18,761 nt of DNA from Dehalococcoidia bacterium (GCA_030613665.1 JAUWLN010000010.1:1-18761), one strand, 5' to 3'; shown: positions 1-7,956, counted from the first letter of the stretch. A program made the numbers and translations. Notes: generated by a model from the sequence alone, not told the origin.

Positions 1-468
1 GATGTTCTGCTCATACAGCGTGAAGATGTCCGGCGGCTCTTCCGTCTCCACGTAAGTCTTCTCGGCGGCCTTGAGTCCGCTTATTTTAAGCTCGCCGCTT
101 TCGATTCTGGCGGCTATCTTTCGGTCGGCTTCGGTGTTCAGAAGATAGATATATTCGGCTGAACCGTTCCTGTCCAGGGCAATATGAATGAAGGTTCCCC
201 GCTGGCTGGCCATCTGTAATGCCCGGCGCAGCGCTTCCTGCGGTTCCTCATCGTCTGCCTTCAGGCTTTTCATCAGCCCATCATTATTTATCAGCTCCTG
301 AGAAGTAACAAGGCGGGGATGGCCCCGCTTTCGATAGAGCGCCGCCAGTACGTGCAGGGTTGTTTTCAGCTCCCGGATGTCGCTTATCTGAGGCAGCAGT
401 ACGTTCAGGAAATAATTGGGGATGGGAGTAAATTCCATTCGGGCTGGAAATCCACTGAACTGGCTCAT
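1..468 (-). CDS. DnaD-domain replication protein, partial (C-terminus beyond the left edge)
   Basis: Only the first 156 codons are inside the window; the reading frame is open to base 1. The protein begins MSQFSGFPARMEF and has an N-terminal region (about residues 12-110) that looks like the winged-helix DDBH1 part of DnaD/DnaB-type primosome proteins. At residues 145-156 it reads PPDIFTLYEQNI, which matches the usual opening of the DnaD C-terminal domain (LYEqNIGxLTP). Proteins of this family help load the replicative helicase onto DNA. The ATG at 466-468 overlaps the dnaB stop codon (ATGA), so the two are translationally coupled, which fits a helicase-loader role. The gene is not covered by long ORF calls because it is truncated. 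Family assignment is fairly secure; the exact role in this lineage is inferred. Confidence 0.8.
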   Translation of the reverse strand, partial: MSQFSGFPARMEFTPIPNYFLNVLLPQISDIRELKTTLHVLAALYRKRGHPRLVTSQELINNDGLMKSLKADDEEPQEALRRALQMASQRGTFIHIALDRNGSAEYIYLLNTEADRKIAARIESGELKISGLKAAEKTYVETEEPPDIFTLYEQNI

Positions 469-1853
469 AGCAACTTCGGCTCTTCGCTACTTACCGGGTA
501 TTCATAATTATAGAACGTGGCCAGGTTATGGCGGAAACGCAGCTTTATCTGACCGGTAGGGCCGTTTCTATTTTTGGCCACGATAATGTCGGCCTCTTCC
601 CGCGGGTACTCACGGTCAGGGTGCTGCAACTGCCACTCTTCTTCACTATAATAGTACTCGTCACGATAGATGAATATCACCACGTCCGCATCCTGCTCAA
701 TACTGCCGCTTTCCCGGAGGTCGGCCAGCTGCGGAATGTGTGACGCCCGCCATTCCACTGCCCGGCTGAGCTGTGACACCGCGATTACCGGCACGTTCAG
801 TTCCCGGGATAGCGCTTTGAGGGAGCGGGAGATGTAGCTGATTTCCTGGACACGGTTTTCCCCGCGCCCTTCGCCCTGCATCAGCTGCAGGTAATCAACG
901 ATAATCAGGTCCAGACCCCGCTCGAAATGAAGACGCCTGGCCTTACTGCGCATTTCCACCACCCTCAATTGCGGAGAGTCGTCAAGGTAGATGGCCGCTT
1001 CGGAGAGGACGCCGGTGGCATCCATAATACGCCTTTCCTCGTCTTCAGTATGAAGCCCGAACCTGACCCGCCGCGAATTCACCCCGGATTCACTGGCCAG
1101 AAAACGCATGACAATTGAGTCCCGGGACATTTCCATGCTAAAGAGAGCCACGCACGCCTTCTGCTCTACGGCCACATTCCGGGCAATGCTGAGTCCCAGA
1201 CTTGATTTTCCCATGCTGGGCCGGCCGGCAACTATCACCAGGTCAGAGCGTTGAAACCCGCCCAGGAATTCGTCCAGACCGACGAAGTTGGAAAGCACGT
1301 AGGGCATCTGCTCGGGAGCGCCGCCTTCTTCTTCAGATGGTAGGGCCGCCTCAAAATACTTGTCCAGAACCTGGCGGATATGAACGAAGTCACGCTCGCC
1401 ATGTCCGTGACGCAGCCGGAAAAGAATGTCCTCCGCTCGACTGAGGCTGGTGTCAATGTCCGGTCCGGCATCGTAGCCGACACGGGCAATCTGGTCGGCG
1501 GCGCCAATCAGTCCGCGCATAATGGAGAGCCGATAGACAATCTGGGCATAGTGCTCGATGTCCAGCGGTGTCGGGCACACCGAAATAAGATGGCTCAGGA
1601 ATGCCGCGCCGCCAACCGCCTCCAGTTTGTCCCGCCTGGCCAGTTCCTGGGCCACGGTAATCTGGTTTATCGCCTCATTGCGTTCGTACAGGGCGAGGCA
1701 GGCTTCATACAGCCACTGGTTTCGTTCATGATGGAAGTCTCCCCGGTTCAAGACCGTGGCTATTTTATAGATTGCCGTGCCATCGATAAGCAGTGAACCG
1801 ATGATGGCTTCCTCGGCATCAAGGTCATGAGGGGGTAACTTCTCGTTATTCAC
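465..1853 (-). CDS. dnaB: Replicative DNA helicase DnaB
   Basis: This 462-residue protein is a full-length DnaB, the hexameric 5'-3' helicase that unwinds DNA at the replication fork. The N-terminal primase-interacting domain opens with PPHDLDAEEAIIGSLLID (about 7-24). The RecA-like C-terminal domain shows Walker A GRPSMGKSS (210-218), the catalytic Glu in FSMEMS (E241), Walker B LIIVDYLQL (316-324), motif H4 around QLSRAVE (361-367), DLRESGSIEQDAD (378-390) and the conserved KNRNGPTG (427-434). No intein interrupts it. It starts at GTG (1851-1853) directly after the rplI stop codon; a GGAG lies 5 bases upstream, inside the last rplI codons. The next ATG would remove conserved N-terminal residues. 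It lies in the order rplI-dnaB-dnaD-like, so helicase and probable loader are cotranscribed. Confidence 0.97.
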   Translation of the reverse strand: MNNEKLPPHDLDAEEAIIGSLLIDGTAIYKIATVLNRGDFHHERNQWLYEACLALYERNEAINQITVAQELARRDKLEAVGGAAFLSHLISVCPTPLDIEHYAQIVYRLSIMRGLIGAADQIARVGYDAGPDIDTSLSRAEDILFRLRHGHGERDFVHIRQVLDKYFEAALPSEEEGGAPEQMPYVLSNFVGLDEFLGGFQRSDLVIVAGRPSMGKSSLGLSIARNVAVEQKACVALFSMEMSRDSIVMRFLASESGVNSRRVRFGLHTEDEERRIMDATGVLSEAAIYLDDSPQLRVVEMRSKARRLHFERGLDLIIVDYLQLMQGEGRGENRVQEISYISRSLKALSRELNVPVIAVSQLSRAVEWRASHIPQLADLRESGSIEQDADVVIFIYRDEYYYSEEEWQLQHPDREYPREEADIIVAKNRNGPTGQIKLRFRHNLATFYNYEYPVSSEEPKLL

Positions 1854-2477
1854 TTACTCCGTCTCCTCTTGCCCCTCGGGTTTCGTTTCTTCCGCCACCG
1901 TTTCCTCCTGGGTTTCAGCCTCTGCTTCTGCTGGTGTCTCTGGCGCTTTCGCCTTCGCCTTCTTCTTTGCCTTGGGCTTTGTCGCTTTCTTTGCTTTGCC
2001 CTCTTTCTTATCCTTGCCCTCCACCTTCTCCTCCTCCTCAGCGACAGTGAGCTTGACCTTGGGGATAATGTCCTTGGTCAACCTGATGGGTATCTCGTAG
2101 CTGCCTATCTCGTGGATAGGCGTTTCGAGCTCAATCTTTCGTTTGTCAATCACCAGTCCGGCGCTTGTGCTCAGCTCTTCGGCAATGTCGGCATTGGTGA
2201 TGGAGCCGTACAGTCGGTCTTTGGCTCCTGCCTTGGCTTTTATGACCATATCCAGCCCTTCCAGCTGTTTGGCCAGTTCCCGCATTTCCGCCTCGGTCTC
2301 CGCCTCAATCCGGGCTTTCCTTTTCTTCTGTGCTTCCACTATCTGCGTTGCCCTGGCATTAGCCAGTATGGCCAGTTTTTTGGGAATAAGGTAGTTGCGT
2401 CCGTAACCGTCGGCTACTTCCTTGATTTCCCCGACCTCAGCCACATCGGGCACATCCTCAATAAAAACGACTTTCAT
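1854..2477 (-). CDS. rplI: 50S ribosomal protein L9 (bL9) with long charged C-terminal tail
   Basis: Residues 1-148 are a normal bL9, which binds 23S rRNA near the L1 stalk and helps maintain frame: the N-terminal domain has MKVVFIEDV and the signature region VADGYGRNYLIPKK (21-34), followed by the long charged connecting helix and the C-terminal domain ending IIPKVKLTV. The family is usually about 150 residues; here the protein continues to 207. The extra stretch is first rich in Lys/Ala (about 152-179) and then in Glu/Thr/Pro (180-207), with no recognisable fold. The ATG start has AAGGAGAT five bases upstream. A promoter lies 20 bases before the start, so rplI appears to head its own unit with dnaB and the DnaD-like gene. 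Identity is secure; the tail's function is unknown. Confidence 0.96.
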   Translation of the reverse strand: MKVVFIEDVPDVAEVGEIKEVADGYGRNYLIPKKLAILANARATQIVEAQKKRKARIEAETEAEMRELAKQLEGLDMVIKAKAGAKDRLYGSITNADIAEELSTSAGLVIDKRKIELETPIHEIGSYEIPIRLTKDIIPKVKLTVAEEEEKVEGKDKKEGKAKKATKPKAKKKAKAKAPETPAEAEAETQEETVAEETKPEGQEETE

Positions 2478-2496
2478 CCGCTATCTCCTTGCCATC

Positions 2497-2526
2497 ATTA
2501 TACTTTAGTCTAAAATTGCCCACCAA
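2497..2526 (-). promoter_or_regulatory. Probable sigma70 promoter for rplI-dnaB-dnaD-like
   Basis: On the minus strand TTGGTG (2521-2526) and a perfect TATAAT (2497-2502) are separated by 18 bases, between the trxB stop and the rplI start. It would give a leader of roughly 15-20 bases containing AAGGAGAT. It implies that rplI, dnaB and the DnaD gene can be expressed apart from the upstream trx genes. Confidence 0.55.
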
Positions 2527-2541
2527 GAGAAGAGCAAAAAT

Positions 2542-3468
2542 TTATTTGCCGGTGATATACTGCTCCGCATATATCGCCGCCACCGCGCCGTCCCCCACTG
2601 CCGCCGCGACCTGCCGTATTGAATTCGCCCTGATATCGCCGGCGGCGAGAATGCCTGGCACGTTGGTCTCCATCTTCTCGTTGGTGATTATGGTGCCGTT
2701 TTCCGCCAGGCCGACAACGTTTTTCAGATACCCCGTATTTGGCCTGAAACCAGCAGCGACAAAGATGCCGGATATGTTCATGGTGGATTTTTCTCCGGTC
2801 TTGACGTTTTTTAGCCTTAGTTTCTTTACCGTGTTCTCTCCTTCAATGGCCTCGACCACTGTGTTCCAGAGGAATTCTATTTTCGGCTCGGCAAAGCCTC
2901 TTTCCTGGAGTATTCTGGTGGCGCGCAGTTCGTCCCGGCGGTGAATCACGGTAACCCTGGAGGCGAACTTGGTTAGCTCAAGCGCCTCGTTCATGGCGGC
3001 GTTGCCACCCCCCACCACCGCCACCGGGATATCTCGATAGAAATAGCCGTCGCAGACGGCGCAATAGGCCACACCCCGACCGGTGAACTCTTCTTCTCCG
3101 GGAACTCCCAGCGTTATCCGGTCGGAGCCGCCAGCGACGATGACCGCCCTGGCGGCGATATCCCCTTCGCTTGTCTTCAGCACCTTCTGCTTGCCTTTCA
3201 AATCAAGGCCGGTAACCTCGGCGGTGAACGTCTCCAGTCCGAACTTCAACGCCTGCTGCTGCATGGCGTCGGCCAGCTCCAGGCCGTTGATACCATCGGG
3301 AAAGCCGGGGTAGTTTTCCACCACGCCAGCATTTACAATCCAGCCTCCGGTGGCTCCCTTCTCGAGGAGCAGGCTTTTCAGCCTCGCCCGGGCTGCATAA
3401 ATGCCGGCGGTGAGCCCCGCCGGACCACCCCCGATAATGACCACGTCATACTCCCGTTTTGTTGCCAA
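2542..3468 (-). CDS. trxB: Thioredoxin reductase (NADPH, FAD-dependent)
   Basis: A 308-residue low-molecular-weight thioredoxin reductase, which transfers electrons from NADPH through FAD and a redox-active cysteine pair to thioredoxin. The FAD-binding site GGGPAGLTAGIYAARA is at 13-28, the second nucleotide site GGGNAAMNEA at 153-162, the NADPH phosphate-binding motif HRRDELRA at 176-183, and the C-terminal FAD motif AAGDIR at 275-280. The redox pair is CAVC (136-139) followed by DG; many family members have CATC. The start is TTG (3466-3468) with AGGAG seven bases upstream; there is no better in-frame ATG before the FAD motif. It follows trxA with a 39-base gap, so the reductase and its substrate are made together. 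Assignment is strong; a substrate other than the neighbouring TrxA cannot be excluded. Confidence 0.94.
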   Translation of the reverse strand: MATKREYDVVIIGGGPAGLTAGIYAARARLKSLLLEKGATGGWIVNAGVVENYPGFPDGINGLELADAMQQQALKFGLETFTAEVTGLDLKGKQKVLKTSEGDIAARAVIVAGGSDRITLGVPGEEEFTGRGVAYCAVCDGYFYRDIPVAVVGGGNAAMNEALELTKFASRVTVIHRRDELRATRILQERGFAEPKIEFLWNTVVEAIEGENTVKKLRLKNVKTGEKSTMNISGIFVAAGFRPNTGYLKNVVGLAENGTIITNEKMETNVPGILAAGDIRANSIRQVAAAVGDGAVAAIYAEQYITGK

Positions 3469-3507
3469 CCTTACTCTCCTGAATAGTCACTCCTTCTTCC
3501 CCAATGG

Positions 3508-3831
3508 CTAAAGGACAGCATCGATGCTTTTTTTCAGCTCCGCTTTTGGTCTGAAGCCAATGATGTTCGAAACCGGTGCTCCATCCTTGAATATGAACAG
3601 CGTCGGTATGCTCATAATGCCGTACTGGCTGGCCGTTTTCGGGTTCTCATCAACGTTCAACTTGACCATGGTTACTTTTCCTTCGTATTCATCGGCCAGC
3701 TCCTCCACAACCGGAGCCACCATACGGCAGGGCCCGCACCATACTGCCCAGAAATCGACCAGCACCGGCGTTTTCGACTGCAGCACCATCTGGTCAAAGT
3801 TGCTGTCATTCACTTCCGTTGGCTTGCTCAT
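3508..3831 (-). CDS. trxA: Thioredoxin
   Basis: A standard 107-residue thioredoxin, the cytoplasmic dithiol carrier that reduces protein disulfides and feeds reductases. The active site is WCGPC (31-35) after DFWAV, and the conserved cis-proline is in SIPTLFIF (P76). The C-terminal region GFRPKAELKKSIDAVL closes the fold at the expected length. The ATG lies inside the plsX coding region, 26 bases before the plsX gene ends, preceded by a very strong AAGGAGGAG (3836-3844). Its reductase gene follows immediately. The arrangement plsX-trxA-trxB indicates one transcript. Confidence 0.96.
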   Translation of the reverse strand: MSKPTEVNDSNFDQMVLQSKTPVLVDFWAVWCGPCRMVAPVVEELADEYEGKVTMVKLNVDENPKTASQYGIMSIPTLFIFKDGAPVSNIIGFRPKAELKKSIDAVL

Positions 3832-4822
3832 GAATCTCCTCCTTGATTACCTCTGCTATGTTTTCTTCAGCCATATGCTTGGCAATGCCGATGGCGTTTT
3901 TGATGGTCTTGGCCTGGCTGCGCCCGTGGGCGATTATGATATTCCCGTTCACACCCAGCAGGCACGCCCCGCCATGTTCGCGGTAGTCTATCCGGTTGAT
4001 CCGGGAGCCGAGCCCAAGGTCAAGGAGCAGGTCACGTCCTCTGAAGTGGTAGGCGCTGGAAACAACATGTCCTATCTGCCGTATCGACCCAAGAAACGTG
4101 TCACCTAAACCTTCGATTGTCTTGAGCACGATGTTTCCGGTAAAACCATCGGTAACGACCACATCGGCGGTTACTTTCAAAATATCATGGCCTTCAATAT
4201 TGCCGATGAAATTCAGATATTTGGCCTTTTTTAGAAGTTTATAACTTTCCTGAACCAGCTGGCTTCCTTTGGATTCCTCAGCGCCATTGCTGAGCAGGCC
4301 GACCCGCGGCTTGCTGATGCCGAGCACATGCTGGCTGTAAATGGCACCCATCTCGGCAAATTGCACCAGGTGGCCGGGGCGGCACTCCACGTTGGCGCCA
4401 GCATCAATCAGCAGGACCGGAGTCGAGGGGGTTATGTCCATGATGCAGGCGATGGCGGGGCGCTCAATGGCCTTCACTTTTCCCAGTCCAAACAGTGCGG
4501 CACCAAGTACGGCCCCGGTATTGCCCGCCGAGACAAAGCCGGCGGCTTTTCCCTCTTTTACCAGGTTTATACCGACGACAATCGACGAGTCTGGTTTGCT
4601 GCGGATGGCTTTTATCGGCGACTCACTGGGCTGAATAACCTGGCTGGCTGCAACAATACTGATAGCCTTTTTTTTCAGATGACGGCCCGCCAGCACGTGG
4701 AGCACTTTTTTCTTCCCCACCAGTGCCACCTCCACCTTGTATTCGTCAGCAGCCTTCACCGCCCCTTTAACGATTTCATGAGGCGCGTAGTCCCCGCCGG
4801 CGGCATCAACGGCAATAATCAT
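3806..4822 (-). CDS. plsX: Phosphate acyltransferase PlsX
   Basis: A 338-residue PlsX, which converts acyl-ACP plus phosphate to acyl-phosphate, the donor for PlsY in phosphatidic acid synthesis at the inner face of the membrane. It opens IIAVDAAGGDYAPHEIVKGA; the usual family text is DAMGGD, so Met is Ala here. Further hallmarks are RPAIACIMD, DAGANVECRPGHLVQFA, VGLLSNGAEESKG and VVTDGFTGNIVLKTIEG. Length is typical. The ATG start has GAGG eight bases upstream. The stop codon at 3806-3808 lies 26 bases inside trxA. None of the common neighbours of plsX (fabD, fabH, acpP, rpmF) is present on either side; instead an amidohydrolase lies upstream and thioredoxin downstream. Confidence 0.95.
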   Translation of the reverse strand: MIIAVDAAGGDYAPHEIVKGAVKAADEYKVEVALVGKKKVLHVLAGRHLKKKAISIVAASQVIQPSESPIKAIRSKPDSSIVVGINLVKEGKAAGFVSAGNTGAVLGAALFGLGKVKAIERPAIACIMDITPSTPVLLIDAGANVECRPGHLVQFAEMGAIYSQHVLGISKPRVGLLSNGAEESKGSQLVQESYKLLKKAKYLNFIGNIEGHDILKVTADVVVTDGFTGNIVLKTIEGLGDTFLGSIRQIGHVVSSAYHFRGRDLLLDLGLGSRINRIDYREHGGACLLGVNGNIIIAHGRSQAKTIKNAIGIAKHMAEENIAEVIKEEIHEQANGSE

Positions 4823-4848
4823 TATGTTCCCTCAAAACGTCTCCGCTC

Positions 4849-6039
4849 TTACCCTGACTTTTTAGCCTGTTCAAACTCTTTCCTGGCCTTGTCCAGTACT
4901 GCCGGGTCCGCTAACAGGTCGACCACGGTCATCGCCAGCGCCTTGGCGGCATCAAAAAGGCCGCGCATACCGGCCTCAGAGGCTGCCTTTTCGGCAAATT
5001 GAGGGGAATGAGTGACGGCTCTGGCCGTGTCTATGGCGATTAACGGGTGAATGCTGGGAATCACCTGACTGACATTACCGATATCACTGCTGCCAATGCC
5101 TATTCTGGGGTCGACGAGGTGTACCCGCCTGCCCAGCGATTGCAGGTTCTTGCGGAACATGCGGGCCAGTACGAAATTGCTACGCAGCGGGGCATAGCGA
5201 GTTTCTCCCCACTTGTACTTCAGCCTGGCTCCGGTGGCGGTAGCGGCACCGATAAAACAGTTCAGCACCTTTATTTTAAGCTCTTCCAGGTAGCTGTCCT
5301 CTACAGCTCGAACGATGAAATGGCCGGCGGTGTGCGAAGGCACGATGTTGGGCGCATCACCACCATCGGTGATAATACCGTGGATGCGGGCACTGTCCCT
5401 GATATGCTGCCTCAAAGAGTTTATACCGGCATAGGACATGAGCATGGCTTCCAGCGCATTGATGCCGACTTCAGGTTTGGCAGCAGCATGGGCTGGCTTG
5501 CCGAAGAACTCGACCTCCAGCGCCTGGAGAGCGAGGAATTTGGTGGTCGCTGTGTTCAGGCCTGCCGGGTGGATCATCATAGCTGCATCCACACTCTTAA
5601 AGGCGCCTCCCTTAACCATATATACCTTGCCGCCGCCGCTCTCTTCACCCGGTGTGCCCATCACCTGTACCGTGCCGCCGAACTCATCCACTGCCAGCTT
5701 GGCCGCTATTCCGGCGCCAACGGCACTGGTGGCGATGATATTGTGTCCGCAGGCATGTCCGAGCTTTGGCAGCGCATCATATTCCGCCAGCAGGGCGATT
5801 ACCGGTTTCCCTTTTCCATAGCCTGCCCGGAATGCGGTTGCCAGTCCGCAAATACCCTTTTCCACGGAGAACCCTTTTTCTCTCAGGTAATCGGAGAGCC
5901 AGGTGGACGCCTTTTCTTCCTGGAAAGCAATCTCGGGATTAGCGTGTATCCTCAGGCTCAACTCTTTGAGCTCGTCACGGTTATTTTCTATCTCACTGAT
6001 AACTCTGGCCTTCAGTTCGCTGGTATCCAATTGAAACAC
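4849..6039 (-). CDS. M20 family metallo-amidohydrolase (AbgB/HipO-like)
   Basis: A 396-residue cytoplasmic protein of the M20D amidohydrolase group, relatives of which hydrolyse N-acyl amino acids, hippurate, indole-acetyl conjugates or p-aminobenzoyl-glutamate. Metal and catalytic residues are visible: LLAEYDALPKLGHACGHN (83-100, with C97 and H99), GTPGEESGGGK (128-138, catalytic E132/E133), MMIHP (H157) and THSPQFAEKAAS (H344). The central dimerisation lid (about 175-290) has the usual FFGKPAHAA. The listed start is GTG; however GGAG sits almost on it and is better spaced (8 bases) for the TTG at 6028-6030, which would remove three residues. It heads the minus-strand run leading to plsX with a 26-base gap. 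The substrate cannot be read from the sequence. Confidence 0.88.
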   Translation of the reverse strand: MFQLDTSELKARVISEIENNRDELKELSLRIHANPEIAFQEEKASTWLSDYLREKGFSVEKGICGLATAFRAGYGKGKPVIALLAEYDALPKLGHACGHNIIATSAVGAGIAAKLAVDEFGGTVQVMGTPGEESGGGKVYMVKGGAFKSVDAAMMIHPAGLNTATTKFLALQALEVEFFGKPAHAAAKPEVGINALEAMLMSYAGINSLRQHIRDSARIHGIITDGGDAPNIVPSHTAGHFIVRAVEDSYLEELKIKVLNCFIGAATATGARLKYKWGETRYAPLRSNFVLARMFRKNLQSLGRRVHLVDPRIGIGSSDIGNVSQVIPSIHPLIAIDTARAVTHSPQFAEKAASEAGMRGLFDAAKALAMTVVDLLADPAVLDKARKEFEQAKKSG

Positions 6040-6076
6040 TCCGTTGCTGGTAGAAATTTAAACAGGTACAACCCCT

Positions 6077-6106
6077 ATTATAGCCCAATGTCCCGCAGTA
6101 TTTCCA
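6077..6106 (-). promoter_or_regulatory. Probable promoter for the M20 amidohydrolase-plsX-trxA-trxB run
   Basis: Minus strand TGGAAA (6101-6106) and a perfect TATAAT (6077-6082), 18 bases apart. The predicted transcript would start near 6070, about 30 bases before the GTG start. There is no other good promoter before plsX, so the housekeeping genes probably depend on this one. Confidence 0.5.
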
Positions 6107-6147
6107 TGATTTTCGAACTGGAGAGGTAGTAATTATCTTGCCCTGGC

Positions 6148-6156
6148 TGTTACAAT
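6148..6156 (+). promoter_or_regulatory. Extended -10 promoter for the YggU-like gene
   Basis: The plus strand carries TGTTACAAT, an extended -10 element (TG plus TACAAT), without a recognisable -35. Its start point would fall near 6163, only about 7 bases before the ATG at 6170, and no Shine-Dalgarno sequence precedes that ATG. A near-leaderless transcript is therefore suggested. Confidence 0.4.
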
Positions 6157-6169
6157 AACGTACGTCTGT

Positions 6170-6466
6170 ATGGCTATAGAAAAGACAAAAATCTGGGCGC
6201 AGGTTCATCCCAACGCCCGCTGCAACGAAGTGCAGGGCGAAAAAGATGGCATATGGCAGTTGAAAGTTGCCGCACCGCCGGTCAGGGGCAGGGCTAACCA
6301 GGAACTGGTAAAATTTCTCAGCGGTGTCCTTCAGATAAGCAGAAGCAATCTGGAAATCGAAAAAGGGCTGACCGGCAGACGAAAATTAATAGCTATCAGC
6401 GGCCTGTCCCTGGAGCAGGTGAGGGCGCGATTTAGCAATGCGGTCGGGCAACAGCGCTTGAATTGA
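6170..6466 (+). CDS. YggU / DUF167 family protein
   Basis: A 98-residue protein with the full DUF167 pattern: VHPNARCNEV near the N-terminus, LKVAAPPVRGRANQELVKFL (the family's aPPvdGkAN core, about 36-55), then IEKGLTGRRKLIAISGL (about 63-79). The molecular function of this small widespread alpha/beta family is not established. It is the only plus-strand gene in the first 9 kb and lies between divergent and convergent minus-strand neighbours, so it is probably a single-gene unit. No Shine-Dalgarno sequence precedes the ATG; an extended -10 lies very close. The alternative of a downstream start is unlikely because conserved residues begin around residue 12. Confidence 0.85.
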   Translation: MAIEKTKIWAQVHPNARCNEVQGEKDGIWQLKVAAPPVRGRANQELVKFLSGVLQISRSNLEIEKGLTGRRKLIAISGLSLEQVRARFSNAVGQQRLN

Positions 6467-6531
6467 GGAAACCTCTCCCGCAAAACGGCATAACCCGTCG
6501 ACCTCGAACCGGTGCCACCCTGATATTAAAG

Positions 6532-6921
6532 TTAGCTGCTGACTTCCAGTAGCTCAATTAATATGTCTTCGGGACTGAGAAAAAACGCTATTTTAGTGGT
6601 TGGCCTGATTGATTTTATCTCCTGAACGCACTTCACCCCGTTCGCTTTCAGCTCAGCAACGGCTTCTTCCAGGTTGTCGGTTCTGAATCCAAAATGCTCG
6701 AGGCCAAGGCCTTCCGGCAGCGTATTGGGCACCAGTGGCTCGGCCCTGGGATTTGTCGCCTTGATTGACGCCCCGTCAAGTGCCGTGGACGTGAGGATAC
6801 GGCCATCGGGAAGTTCCATGGAACCGTCTCTCTTGGTGCCAAAATTCTTTTCGTAAAAATCGGCGGTCTTTACGGGGTCCCGGCTAATCAAATGGACGTG
6901 GTCAAACCAGTACTTCGGCAT
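6532..6921 (-). CDS. VOC superfamily protein (glyoxalase/dioxygenase-like)
   Basis: A 129-residue vicinal-oxygen-chelate protein with paired beta-alpha-beta-beta-beta modules. The first module opens FDHVHLISRDPVKTADFYEKNFG, with a candidate metal ligand His; the second has GLEHFGFRTDNLEEAV (His), and the C-terminus ends ILIELLE with the expected Glu ligand. Superfamily members include glyoxalase I, methylmalonyl-CoA epimerase and extradiol dioxygenases; none can be chosen here. It starts at ATG with AGGAGGT seven bases upstream. It is last in a minus-strand unit after the nitrilase (43-base gap), so it may act on a product of that unit. Confidence 0.85.
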   Translation of the reverse strand: MPKYWFDHVHLISRDPVKTADFYEKNFGTKRDGSMELPDGRILTSTALDGASIKATNPRAEPLVPNTLPEGLGLEHFGFRTDNLEEAVAELKANGVKCVQEIKSIRPTTKIAFFLSPEDILIELLEVSS

Positions 6922-6964
6922 TTAAATACCTCCTCGGATTATTATTTATTACTACGATGATATT

Positions 6965-7894
6965 TTATATCTGAGTGCTGTTTATCAGCTTGTATAGTTC
7001 CGGTCGGCGGCGGTTAAAAGTATTGAGAAACCTTCGTGCCGTAGCCACTTCACTTAAATCGATAACGGCACTAATCACCGCCGGTTGTGAGGCCGGGGCC
7101 AGTTTTACGACCTTGCCCGTGGGATTTATAATACAGCTTCTGCCGTAGAATTCGTTTTTCTTATCCTGGACGGTTTCGATACCGCCCTGATTCGTGGCAC
7201 AAACCCAGACACAATTTTCCAGGGCTCGGGTGCGCAGTTCGGCAACAAACATATCTTCAAAGGTTGCCCCTTTTTTCACACCGAGGACAGGGGAATCCAC
7301 GGGGACAAACACTATTTCAGCGCCCTGGAGCACGACTTCTCGCCAGGCTTCGGGAAAACGCCGGTCATGGCAGATTAAGATGCCGATTCTTGCCTTTGGA
7401 GTATCGAAAACGGGGAATCCATTGCCGGGTGTAAAGTAGAAAGTCTCGTCAACAATATATCCCTGCGGCCCCATCAATTTTGGAATATGAGTTTTCGTGT
7501 AACGGGGCACCAGAGTGCCATCAGCCATTTTGCCCTGTATTATGTTCCCGTCTGGCCCCAGAACCACCGCACTGTTGTAGTAAATTCCTTCCAGGGGGCC
7601 TTTTTCAAAAATTGGTAAAATGATGCACGCTTCATACTTGCGCGCTTTCTCGGCAAATAAGTCTGTGGTCGGCCCGGGTATGGGCTCAGCCCAATCAAAG
7701 TAACGTTCGTCGCTAACCGCAGGAAAATAAGGCGTGGTGCATAATTCGATGGGCATGATAAAATCAGGCCGCTCTTTTTCCAGTATATTATCGAACTGGG
7801 CCAGCAAGTCGCGCCGCGTGTTATCTTTGTCTTTTGCCGGCCCGCGCTGTATGAGGGCGATTTTAACCGGGCGTGCTCTCTTTTCACCGCTCAT
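6965..7894 (-). CDS. Nitrilase-superfamily C-N hydrolase, carbamoylase-like
   Basis: A 309-residue carbon-nitrogen hydrolase with the complete Glu-Lys-Cys triad: E50 in MPIELCTTPYF, K134 in RYTKTHIPKL and C175 in GILICHDRRFPEAWRE. The cysteine context (CxDRRxPE-W) resembles N-carbamoyl-D-amino acid amidohydrolase more than the nitrilases proper, whose context is CWE; N-carbamoylputrescine amidase and beta-ureidopropionase are related options. Such enzymes release ammonia and CO2 from N-carbamoyl compounds, or ammonia from amides. The ATG has GAGGTG five bases upstream. The gene lies 62 bases after the D-2-hydroxyacid dehydrogenase and 43 before the VOC gene. A TTACCA-18-TAAAAT sequence in the upstream gap may give additional transcription. 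Family is secure; substrate is open. Confidence 0.88.
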   Translation of the reverse strand: MSGEKRARPVKIALIQRGPAKDKDNTRRDLLAQFDNILEKERPDFIMPIELCTTPYFPAVSDERYFDWAEPIPGPTTDLFAEKARKYEACIILPIFEKGPLEGIYYNSAVVLGPDGNIIQGKMADGTLVPRYTKTHIPKLMGPQGYIVDETFYFTPGNGFPVFDTPKARIGILICHDRRFPEAWREVVLQGAEIVFVPVDSPVLGVKKGATFEDMFVAELRTRALENCVWVCATNQGGIETVQDKKNEFYGRSCIINPTGKVVKLAPASQPAVISAVIDLSEVATARRFLNTFNRRRPELYKLINSTQI

Positions 7895-7956
7895 TTTTAC
7901 ACCTCTTGGTATTTTACTGGAAAGAGCCTGGTAATGGTAATTCGTATCTCGTGAAT

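Noticed and set aside
1869..2513. 214-codon open frame on the plus strand, rich in Leu, Phe and Cys
   Set aside because: It is the complement of rplI and its Lys/Glu-rich tail; the apparent hydrophobicity is a mirror of the charged codons.
5047..6129. 360-codon open frame on the plus strand
   Set aside because: It is antisense to the M20 amidohydrolase, which has all its catalytic motifs; the antisense protein shows no domain.
6496..6516. T-loop-like GGTTCGA on the minus strand between the YggU-like and VOC genes, suggesting a tRNA remnant
   Set aside because: The flanking bases do not form a 5-bp T stem and no acceptor or anticodon arm can be built around it.
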